Shown here: positions 1-5,074 of the stretch, in pieces
How the letters are laid out: each line of letters opens with the position of its first letter
Numbering within the stretch: position 1 is the first letter of the stretch
Assembly (NCBI GenBank): GCA_903903365.1
Contig: CAIUYS010000606.1
Span: 1-5,074, forward strand
Direction of reading: 5' to 3'
Origin: an uncultured Methylococcaceae bacterium
Lineage (GTDB): Bacteria; Pseudomonadota; Gammaproteobacteria; Methylococcales; Methylomonadaceae
DNA: 5,074 nt
Notes under the pieces: model-generated
The model's input: the letters and a program-made list of their open reading frames with translations, nothing else
Told to the model about the DNA's origin: nothing
Databases searched by the model: none
Made by a program: the position numbers and the translations under genes

Positions 1-138
1 AGGCGCTAGCCTTAACCCGACGAAACTTTATCATCTGACGCAACCGTAAACCGCGTTAATCTGGTTAATTAACGACTTGGTTTTTTAGACTACCAAGAGA
101 CCTAGGGCAGTCATTTTTAACGTCTTTGTAAGTACTGA

Positions 139-174
139 CCTCCCCCTTTGAAAAAGGGGGATTGAGGGGGATTT
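139..174. repeat. Palindromic G/C-run repeat (REP/MITE-like)
   Basis: A run of five C and three T (142-149) pairs perfectly with three A and five G (153-160), giving an 8-bp stem around a GAA loop. A second GGGGGATT block (166-173) repeats the one at 156-163, so the C-run could pair with either copy. The whole unit, from CCTCCCCC to GGGGGATTT, resembles a dispersed intergenic repeat that I recall from many bacterial genomes, including aquatic gammaproteobacteria and cyanobacteria. It lies about 80 bases upstream of the oxidase start. There is no U-run after the stem on either strand, so a simple terminator role is unlikely. The hairpin is seen directly; the repeat-family assignment is from memory. 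Confidence 0.65.
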
Positions 175-255
175 ATCATTACTTAAAAACGTACCTAGGC
201 TTAAACCCCTCCGACCTTTACAATAGCGATAACTTTAAAAATATCTTATCGGTAT

Positions 256-1914
256 ATGATCCAAAAACGCACTATTTTTTTGATACTACTCATCCCGGCA
301 TTGGTGACTCTCGCTGTTTTTATTGCGCCTGAACTGCAACAAAAAGCGGGTATTGTCCCCCCCGAGACTGTTTATAGCCGCTCGGACAATAACAGCATTG
401 AAAAGCCTTGCTCCAATGAGCATCCTGAGTGGCGGCCTGCGCAAGTGATTGAAGATGTGACTATTGACGCTGCGCCATCCTGCGAACCGGACAATCCTTA
501 TGACGTTGCGACAGCGGTTAAAGGCACCAACAATGTCTCCATGTCGACACTGATGCAGACCAATCTGGCTCAAGATGCGATAACCCTGAGCGATGATCTG
601 GATAATGACGGCGATCCGGATGTTATTCACATCAAGCTTGAGGTGGTTGAGCTTAACGGTGCAAGTCCTGATGGTGAATTTTTAATCAATACTTTTGCTA
701 TTGCACCGGGGATTCAACCGGGGCTTTGGGTTTACGCGCCCAAATCCCGTGGCATGGCACTTAAAAACTTTAATTCGTTGGTTGCCAATCCCTTGTTACG
801 TGCGCCCTCGCCGGTGATTCGCGTGGAACAAGGCGACAAAGTTTATATCACGCTGGAAAACACCCATTATTTACCCCATACCATTCACCTTCATGGTGTT
901 GATCATCCCTGGCTAACCGCCAAAGGTGAAGACAATGATGGTATGGAAGAACATGCGGCTTTCCCCGGAAAAAGTCATACCTACGAAATACAGCCGAGAC
1001 ATGCCGGCACCATGCTTTATCATTGCCATGTCCAAACGGCACAGCATTTTATGATGGGTTTGGCAGGGATGTTTATTGTTGAAGAAAATCAGCCCAATAA
1101 CTGGTTGCAAACTTTTAATATCGGCGCAGGACAAGTGCGTCATCCATCCGTTGCAGTAAAAAAATCCTATAGCCAGGAATATGATTTACATTATCAGTCA
1201 GTCGATAAAAAACTGGCAAGCATCATCCAGACGGCCAATGACCCCAGACTGATAGTGCAACGCATGGGCCGTGACTATAACATGACTGAATCTCATGAAA
1301 ACTACTTCATGCTTAATGGTCACTCCTTCCCTTACACACTGCGTGACGGAATGATTATCGCCAATGAGAATGAAAACATTAAATTGCATGTTGCCAACTT
1401 GCAACGGTCTTCAGTCGCGCTGCATATCCACGGGCATAAAGCCACCATCACCGCCGTGGATGGCGTTGACCTGCCCGCTGCAACACAAATAACCCGCGAT
1501 GTTTTTGACATCGCCCCTGCGCAACGGACTGATCTGCGCCTGCAAACCACCAACAATGGCTTGAACAGTTACGGCCCCGGTCTTTGGATGTTTCATGACC
1601 ATGTGCCGACAGGCACCACCACTGACGGCATGGAACCCGGCGGCAATATGGCCATCCTCGCCTATCAGCCTTATCTTGACGAACAAGGGATGCCAAAATA
1701 TCATGATGAATTATTCGATCAGGTATTTAATAAAGACTATTACGCCAAAAAAACAGCGATCTGGGGTGTCGGCGCTTTTGCACCGTTACTGGGTGACGCA
1801 GGCTTACTCGCCCCCAATTATTGGCAGATTATCCTGTTTGGCGTGGTCATTGGTTTAATCATCGGTCTGCTGGTTTTTAGCGTACTGATTTATAAACGGA
1901 AACAAAAACAATGA
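256..1914 (+). CDS. Two-domain multicopper oxidase, membrane-anchored at both ends, type-1 copper in domain 1
   Basis: Predicted copper enzyme that takes electrons one at a time at a type-1 copper and reduces O2 to water at a trinuclear cluster; the physiological substrate cannot be read from sequence. Residues 1-23 are a short basic start plus a hydrophobic helix (signal anchor or uncleaved signal peptide). Residues 24-120 are a linker with C52 and C76 and an acidic DxDxDGDxD loop (114-122). Cupredoxin domain 1 (about 123-276) carries H208-x2-H211-x-H213 and H256-C257-H258 with H264. Domain 2 (about 305-472) carries H390-x-H392 and H447-D448-H449. The eight HxH histidines match a trinuclear site. 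H208, C257 and H264 match type-1 ligands, whereas V387 and D448 replace them in domain 2, so this is the arrangement called type C among two-domain oxidases. The axial position is probably L269. Residues 523-545 are a C-terminal transmembrane helix followed by a basic tail. The start is the only reasonable one (in-frame stop at 202-204, next ATG at codon 96), but its ribosome binding site is poor. The 3' end overlaps the next gene by ATGA. The family is certain, the function open. Confidence 0.95.
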   Translation: MIQKRTIFLILLIPALVTLAVFIAPELQQKAGIVPPETVYSRSDNNSIEKPCSNEHPEWRPAQVIEDVTIDAAPSCEPDNPYDVATAVKGTNNVSMSTLMQTNLAQDAITLSDDLDNDGDPDVIHIKLEVVELNGASPDGEFLINTFAIAPGIQPGLWVYAPKSRGMALKNFNSLVANPLLRAPSPVIRVEQGDKVYITLENTHYLPHTIHLHGVDHPWLTAKGEDNDGMEEHAAFPGKSHTYEIQPRHAGTMLYHCHVQTAQHFMMGLAGMFIVEENQPNNWLQTFNIGAGQVRHPSVAVKKSYSQEYDLHYQSVDKKLASIIQTANDPRLIVQRMGRDYNMTESHENYFMLNGHSFPYTLRDGMIIANENENIKLHVANLQRSSVALHIHGHKATITAVDGVDLPAATQITRDVFDIAPAQRTDLRLQTTNNGLNSYGPGLWMFHDHVPTGTTTDGMEPGGNMAILAYQPYLDEQGMPKYHDELFDQVFNKDYYAKKTAIWGVGAFAPLLGDAGLLAPNYWQIILFGVVIGLIIGLLVFSVLIYKRKQKQ

Positions 1915-2618
1915 AAGCATTACTGATTGGCTTAATGATGCTGGCTGTTCTTGAATCGGCCTCTGCGATGAATCACGGCGGCATGTTGATGGATGAAAAA
2001 GGCATGATTATGAATGCCAACAGCGACAACCTTCCCCGCGACTGTCCAGCCATTTCAGAAAATGTCGATATAACCATCCATGCCGGTCAAAAACACGCGC
2101 TGAAATTTACCGGAAAAATGTTTGCTTTTGACCAGCAAGAATGGAACGTTAAACCCTGTGCCAAAATCAACATCACGTTTATTAACGATGATCAGATACG
2201 CCACCAACTGATGATTCATGGCTTGCCGGGTTACTTATACCCCGAAGGCATGTTTCATTTGGAGCTCTATGGAGAGGGCCAATTACAAGCTTCCCTGATT
2301 TTACCCAGCCAGAAAAAAACCTATCTCGTCCATTGTGAATTGCCGCAACACATGGAAAAAGGCATGAAAGCGCAATTAAAAGTTGATGGCGGCGATGGCG
2401 ATTTACCCAGTATTCCCGGTATCAGCAAACCCGTTAAAGCGGATGTTTACCCCGTCGATTGGACGCGCTTAACTGTGTCTGTATTGCTGCTTAGTGCATT
2501 AATTGGCTGTGCCATACCGTTTTTTATTATCGTTAATGCAAAAAGCATCAAGAACCTTATTCAAAAAGTGCTTTCAAAATTGAGGCTTAAAAATAAAAGC
2601 CTGCTTACAAAAAAATAA
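1911..2618 (+). CDS. Membrane-anchored single-domain cupredoxin
   Basis: Predicted periplasmic blue-copper protein tethered to the inner membrane. Residues 1-19 form a signal peptide ending S-A-S-A. The mature start is rich in Met and His (M20, H22, M25, M27, M32, M34), a pattern common in copper-binding tails. The cupredoxin fold runs from about 50 to 158. H98, C142, H147 and M152 fit the four type-1 ligands with normal spacing (C-x4-H-x4-M). H103 and H141 sit where the nitrite reductase NirK has second-site ligands. C44 and C83 could form a disulfide. A transmembrane helix spans about 187-209, followed by a strongly basic cytoplasmic tail (K211 to K235). The start codon lies inside the last codons of the upstream oxidase (ATGA overlap), preceded by GGAAA, which implies translational coupling and a shared job. 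Electron donor or acceptor to the oxidase, or copper delivery, are inferences. No specific named family was recognised beyond cupredoxin. Confidence 0.9.
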   Translation: MKALLIGLMMLAVLESASAMNHGGMLMDEKGMIMNANSDNLPRDCPAISENVDITIHAGQKHALKFTGKMFAFDQQEWNVKPCAKINITFINDDQIRHQLMIHGLPGYLYPEGMFHLELYGEGQLQASLILPSQKKTYLVHCELPQHMEKGMKAQLKVDGGDGDLPSIPGISKPVKADVYPVDWTRLTVSVLLLSALIGCAIPFFIIVNAKSIKNLIQKVLSKLRLKNKSLLTKK

Positions 2619-2631
2619 CCCTGAGATTGCT

Positions 2632-3096
2632 ATGAAAAAAAACCTGACCTACTGCTCATTATTGCTTGCGTTGCTTACACCTTCTGCCCACTCTGAAGAA
2701 ATTGGCTGCATTACCACAACCTGGAAACTAATCGGTTCAAACCATAAAGTCTGCGTACAGGCCTTTGATGACCCCAAGGTAAAAGGCGTCGCCTGTCACA
2801 TCAGCCAAGCCAAAACCGGTGGCATTGCCGGCACTTTTGGCGTCGCTGAAGACCCTTCGCAATTTTCGATTGCCTGTCGTCAGGTCGGCCCCATTATTAT
2901 CAGCGGAAAATTGCCACAAGAAGAAACGGCCTTTACCGAAGACACCTCGCTATTTTTTAAAGAAACCAAAGTCAGCCGCATGTTTGACGCTAAACGCAAC
3001 ACGCTGGTCTATGTCGCCATTAGTCGAAAATTGATTGAAGGTGCGCCGGCCAACAGTATTTCTACCGTTCCCATTATGCCGTGGAACGAAAAATAA
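2632..3096 (+). CDS. creA: CreA family secreted protein
   Basis: Exported protein of the CreA family, whose biochemical role is not established; despite its name in E. coli (catabolite regulation) it has no DNA-binding domain. The 154 residues match the family length (E. coli about 157). Residues 1-21 are a signal peptide with probable cleavage before E22. The mature part follows E. coli CreA closely: EEIG at the start, GSNHK then V-x-AFDDPKVK (36-51), AKTGGI (60-65), ED-x-S, ISC-like with RQVGPI (80-89), TSLFFK (105-110), FDAKRNTLVY (118-127), EGAPANSIS (136-144) and the closing PIMPW (147-151). C55 and C82 match cysteines in the E. coli protein, a likely disulfide; C26 and C41 are extra and could form a second one. 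It starts 13 bases after the cupredoxin stop with only a weak GAG-type ribosome binding site, so it is probably cotranscribed. No creBCD genes are adjacent here, unlike in E. coli. Confidence 0.93.
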   Translation: MKKNLTYCSLLLALLTPSAHSEEIGCITTTWKLIGSNHKVCVQAFDDPKVKGVACHISQAKTGGIAGTFGVAEDPSQFSIACRQVGPIIISGKLPQEETAFTEDTSLFFKETKVSRMFDAKRNTLVYVAISRKLIEGAPANSISTVPIMPWNEK

Positions 3097-3159
3097 ATAA
3101 CCGGCTTTAGCTTGTCTGATTTCAACCATTACCCTTAGCAATAACCTGGCGACGAACAA

Positions 3160-3693
3160 ATGGCTAAAATTCTTATTCTTTACTCATCCACACTGGGGCA
3201 CACCCAAAAGATAGGTGCACGCTTACAACAGGTCATTGAACAGTCCGGGCATCAGGTAACACTGCTGTCTATTGATGAAGAAGCGCAGTTGGATTTGCAC
3301 GCATTTGACAAGATTGTTATTGGTGCGAGCATTCATTATGGCAAGCACAGCCCTAAAATCACTGACTTTATCAACCGTAATCAGTCGCTTCTGGATAGCA
3401 AGCCCAATGCCTTTTTTTCAGTGAGTATTGTTGCCAGAAAACCCGAAAAAAACCAACCGGCTACCAATCCTTACCTGCGTAAATTTCTCAAACAGATAGC
3501 TTGGCGCCCCAGAGAATTAGCTGTATTTGCCGGTAAACTGGAATATCCTAAATACAATTTTTTCGATCGATCCATGATACGGCTTATCATGTTTATCACC
3601 AAGGGCCCGACTGATCCAAAAACCGTCATTGATTATACTGACTGGCAACAGGTTGAGGCGTTCGGTCAACTTATCGGCACAATATCCTTGTAA
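3160..3693 (+). CDS. hemG: Protoporphyrinogen IX dehydrogenase, quinone-dependent (HemG)
   Basis: FMN enzyme of haem synthesis that oxidises protoporphyrinogen IX to protoporphyrin IX and passes electrons to membrane quinone, so it does not need oxygen directly. The flavodoxin fold opens with a beta strand and the FMN phosphate loop S9-S-T-L-G-H-T15, then IGASI-x-YG (54-61). The HemG-specific region is clear: FSVSIVARKPEK (86-97), TNPYLRKFL (102-110), AWRP (114-117) and the long loop AGKLEYPKYNFFDRSMIRLI (124-143), which in this family sets HemG apart from ordinary flavodoxins and aids membrane association. YTDW (159-162) near the end also matches E. coli. The length of 177 agrees with E. coli HemG (181). 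The start gives the correct short lead-in before the first strand; the ribosome binding site (GGCGACGA region) is weak. It lies 63 bases after creA, so it may be the last gene of the operon or have its own promoter; I see no convincing promoter hexamers in the gap. Confidence 0.96.
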   Translation: MAKILILYSSTLGHTQKIGARLQQVIEQSGHQVTLLSIDEEAQLDLHAFDKIVIGASIHYGKHSPKITDFINRNQSLLDSKPNAFFSVSIVARKPEKNQPATNPYLRKFLKQIAWRPRELAVFAGKLEYPKYNFFDRSMIRLIMFITKGPTDPKTVIDYTDWQQVEAFGQLIGTISL

Positions 3694-3698
3694 GATCG

Positions 3699-3736
3699 GC
3701 TTAAACTTCTTCAGCAGCGTTTAAAAAGCTCTTTTT
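3699..3736 (+). terminator. Weak intrinsic terminator candidate after hemG
   Basis: TTAAAC (3701-3706) pairs with GTTTAA (3719-3724), and GC at 3699-3700 can pair with GC at 3728-3729 across a three-A bulge. TCTTTTT follows immediately. The stem is AU-rich and weak, so termination may be partial. It is placed correctly, just after the hemG stop, which is the main reason for listing it. Confidence 0.3.
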
Positions 3737-3758
3737 ACTTGTTTACCTTGGGGTTAAC

Positions 3759-3786
3759 TTGTAATCTTTTGCTCATAGACTAGACT
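3759..3786 (+). promoter_or_regulatory. Possible sigma-70 promoter before the 44-codon frame
   Basis: TTGTAA (3759-3764) and TAGACT (3781-3786) are separated by 16 bases, each matching four of six consensus positions. It would give an untranslated leader of roughly 70 bases before the small frame at 3866. Matches this weak are frequent by chance in AT-rich DNA. Confidence 0.18.
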
Positions 3787-3865
3787 TAAATCTGAATTCA
3801 TAAAGGCGTGAGTTGCTGATGACCTATCCCAATAAGCGCCGTTATTTAAAACGAGGAGAGCCACC

Positions 3866-4000
3866 ATGCAACAAAAAGTCCACATGCACGATCAAGTCCT
3901 TAACAAAATTGACGGCATTATGAATCATTACAAAAGAAAGCCCATAGGCGGTTTTATGGAGCTTTTAAAGAACCTTATGAAAAAGACATCCATAATTTGA
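3866..4000 (+). CDS. Small hypothetical protein, 44 residues
   Basis: This frame is supported mainly by its ribosome binding site, AGGAG at 3854-3858, seven bases before the ATG and clearly better than those of the four large genes. The product is hydrophilic and basic with no signal peptide or membrane helix. It begins MQQKVHMHDQVLNKIDGIMN, has a KRKP cluster near residue 23, and then a Met/Leu/Lys-rich end (MELLKNLMKK) that could form an amphipathic helix. It was not recognised as any family. Another frame is open from 3913 to the stop at 4045-4047 and reads like protein sequence, so this could instead be the intact start of a gene broken by a frameshift near codons 16-28. It lies 172 bases beyond hemG in the same direction. 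Translation is plausible; function is unknown. Confidence 0.4.
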   Translation: MQQKVHMHDQVLNKIDGIMNHYKRKPIGGFMELLKNLMKKTSII

Positions 4001-4156
4001 GCACAATCAGGGGGTACCGACAGGTATTCAGTGCTTCGCTAATTTAGCTGGCATCCATTATTTGTAGCAAGATCCTTGGTTTAATGGCAACAGCCTATTA
4101 ACCTTCGTTATCGTCTCAAAGATTGTTTTTATCTGGAAACTGCCCATGCCAATACG

Positions 4157-4183
4157 TTGATAAATTACTTTATTGATTATAGT
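4157..4183 (+). promoter_or_regulatory. Candidate sigma-70 promoter upstream of the structured segment
   Basis: TTGATA (4157-4162) and TATAGT (4178-4183) each match five of six consensus positions. The spacer is 15 bases, shorter than the preferred 17, which weakens the call. Transcription from it would start near 4190, about 50 bases before the folded segment at 4240. It would therefore produce a leader RNA carrying that fold and then the 54-codon frame at 4403. Confidence 0.3.
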
Positions 4184-4239
4184 TTTTTTTGATTGATGAA
4201 AAATTAACAAGCTGTCTACTTATTAAAACAGCGATTGAT

Positions 4240-4333
4240 CCACGAAAGCCAAAAGCAGTCGCTTTCAAGCGACAGGGACGGAATAAAACCAGGATAGGGT
4301 AATTTACCCTTTGGTTTGCCATCTACAGCGTGG
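4240..4333 (+). ncRNA. Candidate structured RNA (riboswitch-like or small RNA), class unknown
   Basis: Three nested or adjacent helices can be drawn. The outer stem is CCACG (4240-4244) with CGTGG (4329-4333). Hairpin one is GTCGCT/AGCGAC (4258-4263, 4268-4273), loop TTCA. Hairpin two is AAACCA/TGGTTT (4286-4291, 4312-4317), enclosing an internal loop and AGGGTA/TACCCT (4296-4301, 4305-4310) with loop ATT. Between the hairpins lies AGGGACGGAATA. The TTTGG at 4310-4314 could alternatively pair with CCAAA at 4249-4253, so two exclusive folds are possible, as in a switch. The GGGACG block, the CACG lead and the GGTTTGCC end vaguely recall cyclic-di-GMP-I (GEMM-I) riboswitches, but the GNRA tetraloop and the full GGGACGCAAAGCC core are absent, so I do not assign that class. 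There is no U-run directly after it. Confidence 0.35.
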
Positions 4334-4402
4334 TAACTCTTTGAAAATTTACGTGCTTTTTGTGGACTATTACACAGTAAATCTTATTTTGACGGATGCA
4401 AT

Positions 4403-4567
4403 ATGCAAAATTACTGGTTTGTAACTCTAATTTTACGTGTCATATCAATGTTGACTGAGTACTATCTTATTTTTACAGGTTTAGTGCCCAACCGTTTTTA
4501 TTACGGCTTTCTAAAAAACGCATTTAATCACCAAGAACTTATCTTTCAACCCCACTATATTGGGTAA
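4403..4567 (+). CDS. Possible small membrane protein, 54 residues
   Basis: The frame begins MQNYWFVTLILRVISMLTEY and has a mostly hydrophobic stretch from about residue 5 to 27 (interrupted by R12, T18 and E19), then an aromatic-rich tail (NRFYYGF) and a polar end. The ribosome binding site is weak (ACGGA at 4392-4396, six bases before ATG). It lies 69 bases downstream of the folded segment at 4240-4333, so it could be the gene controlled by that element. No family was recognised. Chance frames of this size are common in AT-rich DNA, and hydrophobic content alone is poor evidence, so the call is tentative. Confidence 0.22.
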   Translation: MQNYWFVTLILRVISMLTEYYLIFTGLVPNRFYYGFLKNAFNHQELIFQPHYIG

Positions 4568-4942
4568 CGTCAAATTATTATTCAGTGCAGTGCTTCCACA
4601 GCACACATCGCAATCTTGATAACCTGATTAAACATGGAAAATCAGCTAATCAACAAAAAACCAAAGACCATCACCCATCACTCAACGGTTACCCAAACAG
4701 GCTTACTTAGGTCTGAAGATAAGCAAAGCTTAGCCTACTTTGCCGCCAGTTGGCAGGCAATCGTAAGGATACCCTGAGATAGGTAACAGAACGTTATTTT
4801 TCGGGTTAGCTTGGAAGAATTGAACGAAATTCAGTGGTCATTTTTATCCACACTGACTAACTAAGGACACTGGATAGTTTTTTAAGCTCCTCAAACAGTC
4901 ACTTAAAAATTTAAGAACAGTCGAAACAGAAAACTAATAGAC

Positions 4943-4971
4943 AAAAAAAAGAGGGGGGCTAACAGCCCCCC
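4943..4971 (-). terminator. Strong intrinsic terminator of the minus-strand gene
   Basis: A perfect 8-bp stem GGGGGGCT/AGCCCCCC (4953-4960 and 4964-4971) encloses a three-base loop, and eight A on the plus strand (4943-4950) become eight U after the stem on the minus strand. It begins 13 bases beyond the minus-strand stop codon at 4985-4987. There is no U-run on the plus-strand side, so it acts leftward only. Confidence 0.88.
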
Positions 4972-4984
4972 AAATGAGCGCACC

Positions 4985-5074
4985 TCAAACTTGTCCGGCA
5001 GGTTTGTTTTTGTTGAGATTGGTTTTTATCGGTTTACTATCAACTTTTTCCTGCTTTGTATAAATCGTTTTACT
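4985..5074 (-). CDS. 3' end of a minus-strand gene, 29 codons visible
   Basis: Reading leftward from the right edge, only one of the three minus-strand frames stays open. It encodes a lysine- and asparagine-rich tail that starts SKTIYTKQEKVDSKPIKTNL and ends NKPAGQV before a TGA at 4985-4987. The strong intrinsic terminator 13 bases further on fits a true gene end. The segment is hydrophilic and looks like a disordered, basic C-terminus; no domain is visible, and the product cannot be named from this fragment. The gene converges on the region downstream of hemG. Confidence 0.6.
   Translation of the reverse strand, partial: SKTIYTKQEKVDSKPIKTNLNKNKPAGQV

Larger units (their letters stand above)
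4001..4984. other. Long intergenic region without a recognisable full-length gene
   Basis: No frame reaches 60 codons on either strand, and stops are frequent in all frames. The base composition is visibly more AT-rich than the gene block. What can be seen is: promoter-like hexamers at 4157-4183, a self-closing structured segment at 4240-4333, a 54-codon hydrophobic frame at 4403-4567, isolated hairpins (GTGCT/AGCAC at 4590-4604; TTGCC-GCC/GGC-GGCAA at 4740-4760; TCAGTG/CACTGA at 4831-4856), and the minus-strand terminator at 4943-4971. No tRNA, rRNA, CRISPR array or insertion-sequence end was seen. It may be decayed coding DNA or a regulatory and small-RNA region. Confidence 0.7.

Noticed and set aside
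217..247. Promoter for the oxidase (TTTACA with TATCTT)
   Set aside because: The spacer is 19 bases and the -10 match is poor; transcription would start almost at the ATG, so I do not list it.
286..1704. Several minus-strand open frames of 64-114 codons across the oxidase gene
   Set aside because: They lie inside a gene with unambiguous copper motifs on the plus strand, have no recognisable domains, and are typical antisense shadows.
1595..1858. Plus-strand 87-codon frame inside the oxidase
   Set aside because: It overlaps, in another frame, the conserved second domain and C-terminal helix of the oxidase and has no family resemblance.
3819..3923. 34-codon frame beginning MTYPNKRRYLKRGE
   Set aside because: It overlaps the better supported frame at 3866, whose strong ribosome binding site lies inside it, and its own ribosome binding site is poor. 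A leader-peptide role is possible but unsupported.
4240..4333. Calling the folded segment a cyclic-di-GMP-I (GEMM-I) riboswitch
   Set aside because: Only fragments resemble it (CACG lead, GGGACG, GGTTTGCC); the GNRA tetraloop and the complete conserved core are missing. Kept only as a structured RNA of unknown class.
4740..4760. Hairpin TTGCC-GCC/GGC-GGCAA as a terminator
   Set aside because: The stem is good but no T-run follows on either strand and no gene ends beside it.
4634..4777. 47-codon plus-strand frame beginning MENQLINKKPK
   Set aside because: No ribosome binding site, no recognisable motif, and chance frames of this length are expected in this region.
4859..4883. AACTA/TAGTT hairpin before six T as a plus-strand terminator
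   Set aside because: Only five mostly A-T pairs with an 11-base loop; too weak to support.
4001..4984. CRISPR array, tRNA or insertion sequence in the long intergenic region
   Set aside because: No regularly spaced direct repeats, no cloverleaf and no transposase-like frame or matching terminal inverted repeats were seen.

Overview
The window reads as chromosomal DNA of a Gram-negative, probably gammaproteobacterial, organism. The main evidence is CreA and HemG proteins that line up with the Escherichia coli versions almost end to end. The copper-protein content and moderate base composition would suit an aquatic copper-using lineage such as a methanotroph, but nothing here proves that.

Layout. 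Bases 1-255 are non-coding and carry a G/C-run palindromic repeat (139-174). Bases 256-3693 hold four plus-strand genes. These are a two-domain multicopper oxidase anchored by a hydrophobic helix at each end (256-1914), a membrane-anchored single-domain cupredoxin overlapping it by ATGA (1911-2618), the secreted protein CreA 13 bases later (2632-3096), and the flavodoxin-like protoporphyrinogen dehydrogenase HemG after a 63-base gap (3160-3693). Bases 3694-4984 are AT-richer and contain no recognisable long gene. They do contain a 44-codon reading frame with a very good ribosome binding site, and a possible small transcription unit: promoter-like hexamers, a self-closing RNA fold at 4240-4333, and a 54-codon hydrophobic frame. 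The right edge holds the last 29 codons of a minus-strand gene, followed by a strong intrinsic terminator facing left.

How the genes may work together. The oxidase keeps one complete type-1 copper site (N-terminal domain) and all eight histidines of a trinuclear oxygen-reducing site. The cupredoxin has its own type-1 site and is translationally coupled to the oxidase. Both face the periplasm on membrane anchors, so the pair looks like an electron-transfer or copper-oxidation module, with the cupredoxin as donor, acceptor or copper carrier. CreA is also exported. HemG is a quinone-linked enzyme at the inner face of the membrane; its link to the copper pair is positional only.

The most notable observations are: the coupled, doubly anchored oxidase with a leucine at the likely axial position of its type-1 copper; the cupredoxin, which keeps the two histidines that in nitrite reductase (NirK) bind the second copper; and the unexplained structured segment with its small frame at 4157-4567.
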